64,000 bases of DNA from JBHHUI01 sp965248775 (GCA_965248775.1 OZ252150.1:5270001-5334000), one strand, 5' to 3'; counted from the stretch's first letter, positions 33,788 to 43,195 are shown. Notes: generated by a model from the letters alone, not told the origin. Translations and numbers: made by a program.

Positions 33788-35059
33788 TTGTCGAAAAACA
33801 CATTGCCTGAAGCGACCCTCTCGATTTCCAATCGTACTGCCCGACGCTTTTTGTTGGCGCATCAGCGCCTCTGGCCGCCCCGTAAATTACGGGGGAAAGA
33901 AGGCGTGCTCGAATTCATACGTCATGTGGGCTGCATTCAATACGATCCGCTGAACGTAGTCGGTCGCAATCCTGATCTGGTGCTCAACGCCCGTCTTTCC
34001 AACTACAAACCGGCCATGCTGGACGAGATGCTCTACAGCGACCGAAGTTTGCTCGATGGGATTGATAAAGTTGCATCAATATTTCCGGTGGAAGATTACC
34101 CGTCCTTCGAGCGGCGGCGCGCCAATAAGCGCGAAAAATACAGTCAGCCTGGCGAGGAGGTAATGAAGATTTCGGCCGATGTGCGTGCAGCTATCGCGGA
34201 GCAAGGCCCACTCCCGTCATTGGACATCCGGCACGATCAAAAAATCGATTGGTCCTGGGGGCCAACACGGGCAGCGAAAGCTGCTTTGGAAGCGCTGGAG
34301 GCTACTGGCGAGCTCGGCGTCCACAATCGGATCGGAACGCGCCGTTATTACGATCTGCGGTCGCGTCTCATCGCCTCGGATTTAATCACAAGCATAGATC
34401 CGCATCTAACGATGGAAGACTACTGGGATTGGCATGTTCTGCGACGGGTTGGCGGCTTGGGTTTGTCTAATCCCCGGGCGTCGGAATATTGGCTTGGCAT
34501 CCTAGAGATGAAGAGCCGTCAGCGCCAAGAAAGCCTCCGGCGCCTCGTCGAGGGAGGCGAGGTGGCGGCCGTAGAAGCCGAAGGCGCACCACACACACTG
34601 TTTATGCGTGCTGAAGATTTGCCATTGCTGGAAAAAGTACAGCGCCGTGGAAGTCGTGGCCCCCATGCCCGAGCAGCCTTCATCGGCCCGTTGGACAACC
34701 TGATGTGGGATCGAGACTTATTACGGTGGCTATTCGACTTCGATTACATTTGGGAAGTTTACAAACCGGCCCATGTGCGCCGCTATGGCTACTATGTTCT
34801 GCCAGTTTTATACGGCGATAAATTTATTGCACGCTGGGACCCATCCTTCGATAAAAATACTCGCGCCCTGACAATCCAGAATTGGTGGTGGGAAGCTGAC
34901 ATGCATCCCGATGACGCGTTGAAAGTAGCATTGGTTGAGTGTTTTCAACAACTCGTGCGCTATCTCAATATTGAGAGCATTGCACTCGCCCCCACCATTT
35001 CCAGTAGGCATCCCTTACGTGGCGTGATCAAAAATGTAAAATTGAAAACACGCCGCTAA
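33788..35059 (+). CDS. YcaQ/AlkX-like DNA glycosylase (winged-helix)
   Basis: 423-aa member of the winged-helix DNA glycosylase family that removes bulky or crosslinked alkyl adducts from DNA. The motif HVGCIQYDPLNVVGRNPDLVL holds the QxD pair (QYD, about residue 52-54), as in the YcaQ/AlkX subgroup rather than the QxQ AlkZ subgroup. Later motifs (PLDNLMWDRDLLRWLFDFDYIWEVY and GYYVLPVLYGDKFIARWD) match the family. TTG start with GAGGT upstream, 8 nt after the Eis-like gene, so probably the last gene of the operon. Homologues protect producers of DNA-alkylating antibiotics. Confidence 0.82.
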   Translation: MSKNTLPEATLSISNRTARRFLLAHQRLWPPRKLRGKEGVLEFIRHVGCIQYDPLNVVGRNPDLVLNARLSNYKPAMLDEMLYSDRSLLDGIDKVASIFPVEDYPSFERRRANKREKYSQPGEEVMKISADVRAAIAEQGPLPSLDIRHDQKIDWSWGPTRAAKAALEALEATGELGVHNRIGTRRYYDLRSRLIASDLITSIDPHLTMEDYWDWHVLRRVGGLGLSNPRASEYWLGILEMKSRQRQESLRRLVEGGEVAAVEAEGAPHTLFMRAEDLPLLEKVQRRGSRGPHARAAFIGPLDNLMWDRDLLRWLFDFDYIWEVYKPAHVRRYGYYVLPVLYGDKFIARWDPSFDKNTRALTIQNWWWEADMHPDDALKVALVECFQQLVRYLNIESIALAPTISSRHPLRGVIKNVKLKTRR

Positions 35060-35111
35060 ACACCAAACTCTCCCGTTCTTCTATTCATAAGAAAGTAAAT
35101 ATCACTCATCA

Positions 35112-35669
35112 ATGCTGACGATAGGTGTCGTTGCCGATACGCATGTGCCTGATCGCATCTCTGCCGTCCCAGCAGGTGCGTTCGAAATTTTCAGACAGCA
35201 AAACGTCGCTGCGATCCTGCATGCCGGCGACCTGTCTGATCCACGCATCCTGGATGATTTTGCAGCAATTGCCCCGGTTTATGCAGTACGGGGGAATCGG
35301 GACATATGGCGACGCGCGGGGAGAGAACTTCCATTAAAACGCGTGCTCGAATTTGAGGGAGTCAGAATCGGGATGACACATGGCCACGGCGGGTTAGAGG
35401 GTTATTTGTGGGAGAAAGTTCTCTACTATACAGTGGGTTTTTCCACTGAGCGTGTCTTAAGAAACCTCGCTACACACTTTCCCACCGATACGGACATCAT
35501 TGTCTTCGGTCACACTCATCGGCCGGTCATACGCCGGAGGAACGGGCAACTCTTTTTCAATCCGGGTTCACTTGGCCCGCTTTATAACTTTGCACGCGGT
35601 CCAATCGTAGGCCTTTTGCAGATCGAGGCAGGAAATGCTCGGGCCGAGCTTTTTCGGGTCAATTTATAG
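35112..35669 (+). CDS. YfcE/MJ0936-type metallophosphoesterase
   Basis: 185 aa. Motifs: DxH in GVVADTHVPD, GD in LHAGDLSD, GNRD, MTHGHGG and GHTHRPV, forming the two-metal site of the calcineurin-like superfamily. Size and motif order fit YfcE-like phosphodiesterases acting on cyclic nucleotides or similar. ATG 35112, 52 nt after the YcaQ-like gene. A promoter (35704-35732) starts a new unit behind it. Confidence 0.88.
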   Translation: MLTIGVVADTHVPDRISAVPAGAFEIFRQQNVAAILHAGDLSDPRILDDFAAIAPVYAVRGNRDIWRRAGRELPLKRVLEFEGVRIGMTHGHGGLEGYLWEKVLYYTVGFSTERVLRNLATHFPTDTDIIVFGHTHRPVIRRRNGQLFFNPGSLGPLYNFARGPIVGLLQIEAGNARAELFRVNL

Positions 35670-35703
35670 CTGGGAATAGTATTATGTTCAGCCAAAAGTC
35701 ATA

Positions 35704-35732
35704 TTGATGGCGATCTTTCAATACCGTAGAAT
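35704..35732 (+). promoter_or_regulatory. promoter of sugar isomerase-like gene
   Basis: TTGATG (35704-35709), 17-nt spacer, TAGAAT (35727-35732). The predicted leader is only about 25 nt and has no clear Shine-Dalgarno. Confidence 0.6.
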
Positions 35733-35763
35733 ATAAATGTTCCACACATAGAGCGTTTTTATT

Positions 35764-36550
35764 ATGGATACAGTGCTGCTCGCGTGCGATCATTACAATC
35801 TGGACGACTGCTTCAAGCTGGCGGTCGAATTCGGTTTGGGTTTGGAGGTACAAACCTTCGCATATCCGACCATGCTTGATGAAGGCCTAGACGCGCGAGT
35901 GAATGAATATAAAGCGCGGCTAGAAGGCTTTGATCGGCCGCTAACCATGCACGGCGCTTTTCTAGATATGGCAAGTGCCAGCCTCGACCCGAAAGTTGTG
36001 GCCGTGGCTAGGGAACGCTACACAAAAAACATCGAGATCGCGGCCCAGATCGGCGCAGGTCTGGTTGTCTTCCACGCGAACTACCTCACGAACATTCGAA
36101 CGGAAGCATTTCGGCGCGCTTGGACCCAAAGGCAGATTGATTTCTGGACCCCGATGGCCGAACTTGCAGCGAGCTTTGATGTCCGCATTGCAATTGAGAA
36201 CATGTGGGAATTTGAACCGCGCATTATTGCGGATATTTTGCACGAAGTGAACTCGCCTTTTCTTGTTTCGTGTCTCGATACGAGCCACGCCCATCTTTAT
36301 GGAGAGGTGCCTTTCCAGGAATGGCTGGATGAGTTAGGCGCTTTTATTCAGTACATTCATTTAAATAACACTGGTGGCGTGGCGGACGACCATCGTGGGC
36401 TCAACGACGGCGTGATGGATTACACATCAATCCTACCGCAACTCCGCACCCTTCCAGGTGGAGTTCACCTTGGAGATGACGAGAACAACGGCGATGCGTC
36501 ACAGTTTGCCATTCTTCGATCTGGATCAACAAGTCGCAACAAATCCCTGA
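35764..36550 (+). pseudogene. sugar phosphate isomerase/epimerase-like TIM-barrel protein, frameshift near end
   Basis: Xylose-isomerase-like TIM barrel: LTMHGAFLDMASASLDPKVV, GLVVFHANYLT, DVRIAIENMWEFEP, FLVSCLDTSHAHLYGE and YIHLNNTGGVADDHRGLNDG give the usual metal-binding Glu, Asp, His and Glu/His residues. In the printed frame the end is a basic, unlike-family tail up to 36564. Shifting frame by removing one G at about 36457-36458 gives VEFTLEMTRTTAMRHSLPFF and a stop at 36550, the expected beta8/alpha8 end. It also removes the overlap with the convergent gene. Likely a one-base insertion, real or from sequencing. Substrate unknown. Confidence 0.78.
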
Positions 36551-36560
36551 GGCTACTCCA

Positions 36561-37934
36561 CTAAGAGCCAGCTACAATCCGATTGATGGATGTCGGATCA
36601 GTAAAATAGATTGCACCATCTGGGCCGGTCATAATACTTGTCTCACAACGGTACACATCCACGTCGTTGGGAATACGATACATACCGATAGCGCCAAGTC
36701 TCCCACTATCCAGGTCGATCAAACGAATCCATTTGTTTGTAAACGAACAGAAGAACATCCGATCGACCCATTGCGGGAACAAGTTGCCGGTATAAAACAT
36801 GATTCCTGTCGGCGCTTGAGATGAATCGAAGTTGATGATCGGGCGGAAATATGGATAATCGTCGCCCACTTTTGAATTCTCGCAAGCATTATTCGCTTCG
36901 GGCCGCCAACCATAGTTTCCGCCTGGTACGACCCGGTTGATTTCGTCATCACAATATGTGCCATTTTCGGTGGCCCAGATGCTGCCGGACTGTGGGTCGA
37001 AAGTAAAGTCGAAGGGGTTGCGGAATCCATAGGCGTAGATCGAACTACCCGAAATTGGATTGTCAGGGGGGATTCCCAGCGGCACAGTTGGATCGAAGCG
37101 ATGTATTTTCCCAGCGTGGTTATCACCGAGCTGTTGTGCGTTCGAAGGATCTTCATTGTCGCCAATGCTGACATAGAGCTTCCCGTCCGGACCGAAATGC
37201 AGGTTGCCACCATTGTGGCCACAGACTCCACCGAGGCGCGGGAAGTGTTTGGCCACCTGAACGTCTGAAGCTTTATCGTTGTTCAACGTAAACCGAACGA
37301 TCTGGTTGCCTTTATTTGGATCTGGCGTCGAGTAGTAAATCCAAACATATCGATTCGTGGCAAAGCTTGGGTCAACTGCGATTCCGAGTAGGCCGCATTC
37401 GTTGTCAGATTCGGCACTGATAGTCAACACCGGTGTTGTGCTGACCTGACCTCCGTTGACGATCAGTACGCGCCCGTCTTTCTCAGTGACCAGCATGCGC
37501 CCATCAGGGAGAAAGTCAATCGCAACGGCATGCGTGAAGCCACTCGCGAAGGTCTCGTATACTTCACTCGGACCCGTTGGAAGTGGAGTGGAAGTGGGTG
37601 CTGGAGTTGAAGTTGGCCCTGAAGTAGCAGTAGGTCCGGGTGTATTTGTTGAAGTTGGACCGGAAGTGCTAGTAGGCCCAGGCGTATCTGTCGGCGTCTG
37701 AGCTTCGTCAACTGTATCCGTGCCTTCCTGTGTATCTACTTCTGCGGAGGTAGATGTGGCACTCGGATCGACCTCGGGCTGCGCGGGATTCTCTGTGTCT
37801 GTAACCACAGTGACTGTACTCACTGTTGGGCCGATGAGTGGTATTTCGATGACTGTTGTGGGTGCTGTTTCAGGCAGACAGCCCGCCATTAAGACCGAAA
37901 GACAGAATATGCCACCTAGTAGTTTAATTTTCAT
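36561..37934 (-). CDS. PQQ-type sugar dehydrogenase-like lipoprotein
   Basis: 457-aa secreted lipoprotein. Lipobox LMAGC with Cys19, then a Thr/Pro/Gly/Ser linker (about 25-120), then a six-bladed propeller similar to soluble aldose dehydrogenase/HHIP-like proteins: HAVAIDFLPDGRMLVTEKDGR, ECGLLGIAVDPSF, GVCGHNGGNLHFGPDGKLYVSIGDNED, YAYGFRNPFDFTFDP and GGNYGWRPEANN. These proteins oxidise sugars using PQQ and calcium. PQQ binding cannot be proved from the motifs alone. Acts on the outer face of the membrane. Divergent from the next gene. Confidence 0.85.
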   Translation of the reverse strand: MKIKLLGGIFCLSVLMAGCLPETAPTTVIEIPLIGPTVSTVTVVTDTENPAQPEVDPSATSTSAEVDTQEGTDTVDEAQTPTDTPGPTSTSGPTSTNTPGPTATSGPTSTPAPTSTPLPTGPSEVYETFASGFTHAVAIDFLPDGRMLVTEKDGRVLIVNGGQVSTTPVLTISAESDNECGLLGIAVDPSFATNRYVWIYYSTPDPNKGNQIVRFTLNNDKASDVQVAKHFPRLGGVCGHNGGNLHFGPDGKLYVSIGDNEDPSNAQQLGDNHAGKIHRFDPTVPLGIPPDNPISGSSIYAYGFRNPFDFTFDPQSGSIWATENGTYCDDEINRVVPGGNYGWRPEANNACENSKVGDDYPYFRPIINFDSSQAPTGIMFYTGNLFPQWVDRMFFCSFTNKWIRLIDLDSGRLGAIGMYRIPNDVDVYRCETSIMTGPDGAIYFTDPTSINRIVAGS

Positions 37935-38005
37935 GGTTTCAACCAGAACGAGGGATTACTGCTGGGGTACAAAATTATAGCACGCCAGAAGTCGTATCTC
38001 GACAA

Positions 38006-38034
38006 TTGACACGCTGTCGTCGCTCTGGCATGAT
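38006..38034 (+). promoter_or_regulatory. promoter with -10 next to the start codon (leaderless mRNA)
   Basis: TTGACA (38006-38011), 17-nt spacer, CATGAT (38029-38034), then only 6 nt to ATG 38041. The expected transcription start coincides with the start codon; no Shine-Dalgarno present. Confidence 0.5.
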
Positions 38035-38040
38035 CGCGCC

Positions 38041-39471
38041 ATGATCTCCCTGGAACGAAGAGATTGGTCTATCTGTGCGGCGTTATTTGTATTCGTCTCA
38101 TCCGTATATTTTGCGACGTTCGTTGGGGTGACCTCCTCCAATGATGGGAGTCATTATGCATTGGTGCGCGCATTAGTGGAGTCGCGGAGTTTCGAGATTT
38201 CAGAATATCTAAGCTTTACCGAATTCCAGGATTACTCCCTGAATGGGGATTTGCGCTTTAGTGATCGTCCGCCGGGAACCGCTTTCTTTGCCGCTCCATT
38301 CTACGCCTTCAGTCGCTTCTTTCCGGAACCTGTTGTCGTTCTGCCTTCCAAGCACGACCTCGGGCAGCCCGCTCTTCTGGGGGTTGGTGCGGCCACAGCT
38401 GTCGCCGCTGCAGCAGCTGTAGCTCTACTCTATTCACTGCTCAGGAAATATTTTGCGATTAGGAATTTCGGAGCTGTAATGACAGCATTAGCATTGGCAT
38501 TTGGTACCGTTATGTGGAAATACGGTAGCGTTTTATATTCGCATAGTGTCAACGCGCTGCTCGTAATGGTCGTACTGACCCTCGTCGTTCATATCTTGCG
38601 CGCACCAAACCAACATGCCCGCTACTGGTTCTTGCTTGGCCTTTCGATTGGTGCGACTGTGCTCGTCGAGTACACCAATTTTGTCCTGGCTTTATTCCTC
38701 GGGATATTTCTCATGGTATTCATTTTTCGAAATGTATCTGAAACTGAGCGAATACGAGCTATTCTCGCTCTTGGAATGGGCACCTTGATTTCAGCCGGGA
38801 TATTGCTGGCCTACAATGCGCTCAACTTCGGTGGCCCTTTCGAACTGTCCACATTCAATGTGGATACGACGATCTGGCCCCAAAATGAAAATTTCGGTAC
38901 CGATTTTGCGACTCCCTTGCTCGTTGGTCTGCAGGGAATGTTATTCTGGGGCAGTGAGAGCCAGGGCTTATTTGTCATGGCGCCCTTTGCACTGCTTGGT
39001 CTGCCGGGGTGGTTGTTTCTTTGGAAGCGCTCCCCGCGAGACTTGCTCTTGTTCGGAGGGCTATTCGTGATTATGTTGTTCCTCTTCAGCAAGAGTACGA
39101 CCTTCAATTCACTCACCAACGATGCCCGCTACCAAACGCCGTTTCTCAGTTTATGGTTTCTACCAGTAGCTTTATCTCTTGACTCTTTGTTTGCGCAGCC
39201 CCGCAGAGGTATGGTCCAGATGGGGTGGTTTTTTCTGGTATTCGGATTGCTATTTCTATCGGTTCGCAATGTCTTCTGGCACATCGCGCTCTCGTGGAAC
39301 TACGATCTTGATGTGAGCCAACTGGTACCGGCGAGCGTCCATGCAGATAATCTGAAATACTTACTCTCTACGGTTTTCCCCAATGCGGCGAACGTGTGGT
39401 GGTTGTGGTGGTTGCAAGGTCTGGCTTTCGTCATTGGATGGGGAGCGTGGAAACTTCGACGAGCGACGTGA
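38041..39471 (+). CDS. GT-C-type membrane glycosyltransferase-like protein
   Basis: 476 aa with about eleven membrane segments. The first external loop has TSSNDGSHYALVRALVES (acidic residue expected for catalysis in GT-C enzymes) and LRFSDRPPGTAFFAAP, a pattern found in PMT/ArnT-related family 39 transferases. These use lipid-linked sugars, such as those made by the GT2 enzymes at 19.3 and 42.3 kb, to glycosylate lipids or proteins outside the membrane. Acceptor unknown. The next gene overlaps its end by 34 bp. Confidence 0.72.
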   Translation: MISLERRDWSICAALFVFVSSVYFATFVGVTSSNDGSHYALVRALVESRSFEISEYLSFTEFQDYSLNGDLRFSDRPPGTAFFAAPFYAFSRFFPEPVVVLPSKHDLGQPALLGVGAATAVAAAAAVALLYSLLRKYFAIRNFGAVMTALALAFGTVMWKYGSVLYSHSVNALLVMVVLTLVVHILRAPNQHARYWFLLGLSIGATVLVEYTNFVLALFLGIFLMVFIFRNVSETERIRAILALGMGTLISAGILLAYNALNFGGPFELSTFNVDTTIWPQNENFGTDFATPLLVGLQGMLFWGSESQGLFVMAPFALLGLPGWLFLWKRSPRDLLLFGGLFVIMLFLFSKSTTFNSLTNDARYQTPFLSLWFLPVALSLDSLFAQPRRGMVQMGWFFLVFGLLFLSVRNVFWHIALSWNYDLDVSQLVPASVHADNLKYLLSTVFPNAANVWWLWWLQGLAFVIGWGAWKLRRAT

Positions 39472-39944
39472 TTGTTCGTAGGCTGAAGGAATCCGATGCA
39501 GACCAGCTGCGCGAATCGCCACAAGCGTTTGGTGCGACTTTCGAAGAAGATCAGCACAGAACAGCCCAGTGGTACGCGGACCTTTTGCGTAACCCTTATA
39601 GCTTTATTCTCGGCGTATTTCAAGCTGCAGAACTCATTGGCATGCTGGGGTTCCGCCGGCAGGCACGCGTCAAACGCAGACACAAGGGCATGATCTGGGG
39701 CATGTTTGTGCGCAAAAGTGCTCGTGGAAGGGGAATAGGGCGCGCACTTTTAGAGGATGCGATTATGCGAGCACGAAAGAATTCGGACCTCGTGCAGATT
39801 CAATTGAGCGTTGTGGAGGGCCAGGATATCGCCACGAAATTATATGCAAGCCTTGGATTTAAAGAATATGGTCGCGAGTCGCGGGCATTCTTTGCGGATG
39901 GTGAGTATTACGATGAGCGGCTTTTGGCGCTCGATCTAGATTGA
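39438..39944 (+). CDS. GNAT-family N-acetyltransferase with short first helix
   Basis: 168 aa. VRRLKESDADQLRESPQAFGATFEED is the usual N-terminal strand-helix region, but the helix is about eight residues shorter than in related proteins (normally a Leu/Arg/Ala-rich turn stands between DAD and ESPxAF). The acetyl-CoA loop KSARGRGIGRALLEDAI and the C-terminal ASLGFKEYGRESRAF are intact. Start uncertain: ATG 39438 lies inside the upstream gene, and GTG 39468 is an alternative. Substrate unknown. Overlap suggests coupling to the GT-C gene. Confidence 0.78.
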   Translation: MGSVETSTSDVIVRRLKESDADQLRESPQAFGATFEEDQHRTAQWYADLLRNPYSFILGVFQAAELIGMLGFRRQARVKRRHKGMIWGMFVRKSARGRGIGRALLEDAIMRARKNSDLVQIQLSVVEGQDIATKLYASLGFKEYGRESRAFFADGEYYDERLLALDLD

Positions 39945-39947
39945 AAT

Positions 39948-42257
39948 TCAATCGGAAATTGATATAGTTGCCACATGGATGCCGTTTTCCCCAGATGGTG
40001 TTAAGTAGCGTTCGCCGTTATCCAGTCGGTAGAGACCAAGCATCAACGCATACTCTCCAGGGGGAATGTCTGTCGGGATTGGCAGGATGTGCTGCTGCCA
40101 GAGGCGATCACCGATATGCCATTGGTCGGGTTGGATAGCGAGTGCATCTCCGGCAGCGGCCAGTGTGCCATCCGGTGCGATTAGATGTGCATAGATGGAT
40201 AGCGGAGGTGGCAGAGTTGTGCTGACGTGCCATCCAGCGGTTATATGCAACTCCTCTCCGGATCGTATCTTTAAATTGTTCAGCTCTATCCCTAGGAATG
40301 TGAGCGCCTCTCCAAATGTAATTGCTTTCTCTGCAATGCTGGTGGGAGTCCAGTTTTTCGGGACTCGATAGACTGTGTAGAAGTTGGTGCCGTCCGCACG
40401 TCGCCATTGGTAATCTATCTCTCCAGGCTCCAGGACGGGCTCTACTTTCCCGGGCACGAGCACCCAGCCGGACTCCTCTCCAATAAGCATGGCAGACTCA
40501 CAATCAAATGCTGTCTGCGCAAGCTCAATATTCCCTACTAAATCCTGCAACGCAGCAGCGTCCAATAACACCCCTGGAGCCTCGCATTGATAGAACCACC
40601 GGCCCCGAGCGCGTTCAGGGACCTCGTAGAGGAAAATTGTGTGATCGATGACTTCATCCGGTTCACGCGTCCGGAACCAGGCCAGTGCATTTGGCTCGTA
40701 AAGCTGCACTCCAACCAGATTGCTCGTGCTGATCGCGTAGAGACCAGGCTCTGGAGTGAGTGGATTGAAATCCGGTTCAGGAGAAGGCGGGGGCCAAGCA
40801 GGCAGGTTGCTGATGGTGAGGCCGTAATACCTTGGATCGGCCTGTCCGAAATAGCTGAGAAATACCTGCTCGGCCTCCCGTTCCTGTACTGCCTGCGCAA
40901 GTGCAGGTAGGCTCTGCCCCCAGTCCAGATTTGAATCCGTCAAAAGGCGCCAACCATTCTCCGGCCCGCCGCCTAACTCGTTGAAATATGCAAGGTAGTT
41001 GGGATGCACACGAGTCAGGCCCCAGACAAGCCATGCGCCGAGTACTGCGATTGCAACACGCTGCAATCGAGATGAACCAGTCATCGTCCGAAAAGCTCCG
41101 GCCGCGTAAATATGCATAAACGGCAGCATAGGCAGCAAGTAACGATAGCCAACGCTCAGTTGTTGAGCCATCGTTCCCAGCAGGAATAGTAGAGCGGGGA
41201 TCAGCAGGACTAAATCGGTAGAAACTGCTTTGCGAAGTCCACTTCTTCGAAGCCGGAGCGCAGCGACAGTCGAAATAGCGAAAAGTATGAATAAAGGTAG
41301 GGGTGTCTTTACGAGCAGCACAAACGGATGGTAGTACCACCAACCGGTGGGCGAGAGTCGCCCAAGCATGTAGGCCCAATGACCTGTCCCCGCCAATTCC
41401 AAAATGTGGCGTACGTCATCGAAATAACTGGCGAGCGGGAATGGGCGGAAGGAAAATCCGTAGACTGCCCAAAGGGCGATCAGGCCAATGCCGCCAACTT
41501 TGGCAGCTGTTTGTAACGGACGGATATTGCGTTCTTTCCAAGAGCGATGCGCGATCCATAAACCGATAGGGAGTGCGATTAACACTGCCGAGAATTTACT
41601 GGCCTGCAAAAGCCCAAGCATGAACCCCGCTATTAAAATCCTGACCCTTGTTGGTTTGTCCAGTGCGCGCAGGAAAGCAAACCAGGCCGCGACATAGAAA
41701 GTAGCTACAAGGAGATCGGTGGCGGCGAGCGGGGCATTCGCCAGCAAGTTCGGGGAGAGTGCATGCAAGGCGAGCGCGATGAGACCCGCTTTTGGGCCAT
41801 AAAGTTGGGCAGCCCACAAAGCCGTTAGCGCGCCCAGACCTACTGAGAGCAGCAAGAACGGTAGGCGGGCGAGAAAGAGCATTTTGTTGGCATTAAGACC
41901 GCGTTTCCACAACAAGTCCTCACTAAACGCCTCCGCATCACCTGCCAGCCACCCGGCCAGGGATTCTGCCTCTGGCAGCTCTGGTTCCAGTAGCAATCCA
42001 AGCCCGGCGAGTTGACTCCCCAAAGCTGGATGCCCGAGCGTGAAAAGCCGTCCTGTACGCCACCAGGCCCAACCGCGACCGAGATAGAACGCCTCGTCGA
42101 ATGTAGGCGAAGTCGCAGTCATTTGTGCCAGCCCCAACCAAAAATGAAGCGCGAGAAGTAAATTCGCGACGAGGAGGAAAGCTAAATTAGGATGAGAATG
42201 TGAGTTGATTGAACGCAATCGATTATTGGCGTTCGGTCGCGCGAGGTCGCCGGTCAT
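39948..42257 (-). CDS. large GT-C/PMT-type membrane glycosyltransferase
   Basis: About 769 aa. N-terminal two-thirds has about twelve membrane segments. The first loop TSPTFDEAFYLGRGWAWW carries the catalytic-type DE pair of family 39/PMT transferases, and LGHPALGSQLAG follows. The soluble C-terminal part (from about residue 450) has GWRLLTDSNLDWGQSLPALAQ, a motif widely found in bacterial ArnT-like proteins, then a beta-rich domain. Start ATG 42257 is 13 nt after the upstream GT2 stop. GTG 42290 in the same frame would overlap it by 20 bp. The operon with a GT2 enzyme suggests lipid-linked sugar synthesis and use. Confidence 0.8.
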   Translation of the reverse strand: MTGDLARPNANNRLRSINSHSHPNLAFLLVANLLLALHFWLGLAQMTATSPTFDEAFYLGRGWAWWRTGRLFTLGHPALGSQLAGLGLLLEPELPEAESLAGWLAGDAEAFSEDLLWKRGLNANKMLFLARLPFLLLSVGLGALTALWAAQLYGPKAGLIALALHALSPNLLANAPLAATDLLVATFYVAAWFAFLRALDKPTRVRILIAGFMLGLLQASKFSAVLIALPIGLWIAHRSWKERNIRPLQTAAKVGGIGLIALWAVYGFSFRPFPLASYFDDVRHILELAGTGHWAYMLGRLSPTGWWYYHPFVLLVKTPLPLFILFAISTVAALRLRRSGLRKAVSTDLVLLIPALLFLLGTMAQQLSVGYRYLLPMLPFMHIYAAGAFRTMTGSSRLQRVAIAVLGAWLVWGLTRVHPNYLAYFNELGGGPENGWRLLTDSNLDWGQSLPALAQAVQEREAEQVFLSYFGQADPRYYGLTISNLPAWPPPSPEPDFNPLTPEPGLYAISTSNLVGVQLYEPNALAWFRTREPDEVIDHTIFLYEVPERARGRWFYQCEAPGVLLDAAALQDLVGNIELAQTAFDCESAMLIGEESGWVLVPGKVEPVLEPGEIDYQWRRADGTNFYTVYRVPKNWTPTSIAEKAITFGEALTFLGIELNNLKIRSGEELHITAGWHVSTTLPPPLSIYAHLIAPDGTLAAAGDALAIQPDQWHIGDRLWQQHILPIPTDIPPGEYALMLGLYRLDNGERYLTPSGENGIHVATISISD

Positions 42258-42270
42258 CGTTCTGGAGTGC

Positions 42271-43059
42271 TTACTCTTGGGCAGGGTCACTCAAGATGCG
42301 TGTTTGCGGGATGACAGCGTGCTGGCGATGCCGCCACATCAAGCGAAACATATCGCGGATATTCTTGGCCAGCGGCATTTTAGATTGTCCCGGCTTTAAA
42401 TCGTAGCGCAGTACCATTGGTATTTCGGAGAAAGTTGCGCCCGGCAATGATGCAACTTTATATAGGATTTCAGTCATGCATGCGAACCCGTCTTCGGTGA
42501 TGAACTGTTCCTGCCATGATTCGGTCACTTTTCGCAAGGTGTGCACTTTATAGGCTCGGAATCCGCACGAGAAATCACGTACTCCTGCTATGGGCGTAAA
42601 GGTACGAAAGAGAACACTGACGCCCCAACTGAAGAGCCGTCGAAACCAGGGAATGCCACGCATTTGCGCGCCTGATTGAAAACGCGAGCCAATTATCACA
42701 TCCTGGCCATAGGTGATCTGCTCCAACATAGCAGGAATCTGCTCAGGTTTGTGAGTGTTGTCAGCATCCATTGTGACGATCACGTCATCATCGGCAGCAT
42801 ATTCGAGGGCAGCGGCAAACCCGGTGCGCATAGCCTGCGCAAGCCCGCTATTGCGTTCATGTACTACGAGCGTCACCCAATCCTGATCAAAGCTTTCCAC
42901 GCTGTCTGCCGTGCCATCCGTACTGCCATCATCGACGACAATAACCCGTAAATCCGGCAAATCCTCCGCCCGCAGGGCAGCGTAGGCTTGCAATAAGGGT
43001 GGCAGCGCTTCGGCTTCATTATAGGCTGGTAACACAGCCCAGACTCGGTTTTTGTGCAT
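42271..43059 (-). CDS. GT2 glycosyltransferase, polyprenyl-phosphate type
   Basis: 262 aa. VWAVLPAYNEAEALPPLLQA, IVVDDGSTDGTADS and VTMDADNTHKPEQIP (DxD) define the GT-A fold. GSRFQSGAQMRGIPWFRRLFSWGVSVL is typical of dolichyl/undecaprenyl-phosphate sugar synthases. The frame is open to 43170, but ATG 43059 has GGAG five nt upstream and gives the normal N-terminus MHKNRVWAV. First gene of a two-gene minus-strand unit with the large GT-C protein. Confidence 0.87.
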   Translation of the reverse strand: MHKNRVWAVLPAYNEAEALPPLLQAYAALRAEDLPDLRVIVVDDGSTDGTADSVESFDQDWVTLVVHERNSGLAQAMRTGFAAALEYAADDDVIVTMDADNTHKPEQIPAMLEQITYGQDVIIGSRFQSGAQMRGIPWFRRLFSWGVSVLFRTFTPIAGVRDFSCGFRAYKVHTLRKVTESWQEQFITEDGFACMTEILYKVASLPGATFSEIPMVLRYDLKPGQSKMPLAKNIRDMFRLMWRHRQHAVIPQTRILSDPAQE

Positions 43060-43195
43060 CGATCTCCGGGGTAATGGATAGAGATTGGTAGGACAGCGCG
43101 GTATTATATCTGATTGCATGACCGAGATGTGCCAGACGCCCGAATTCGAAAGCCCGGTTATACTACCCATTCAAGTTAAAGGGAGGCTCAAGAGC

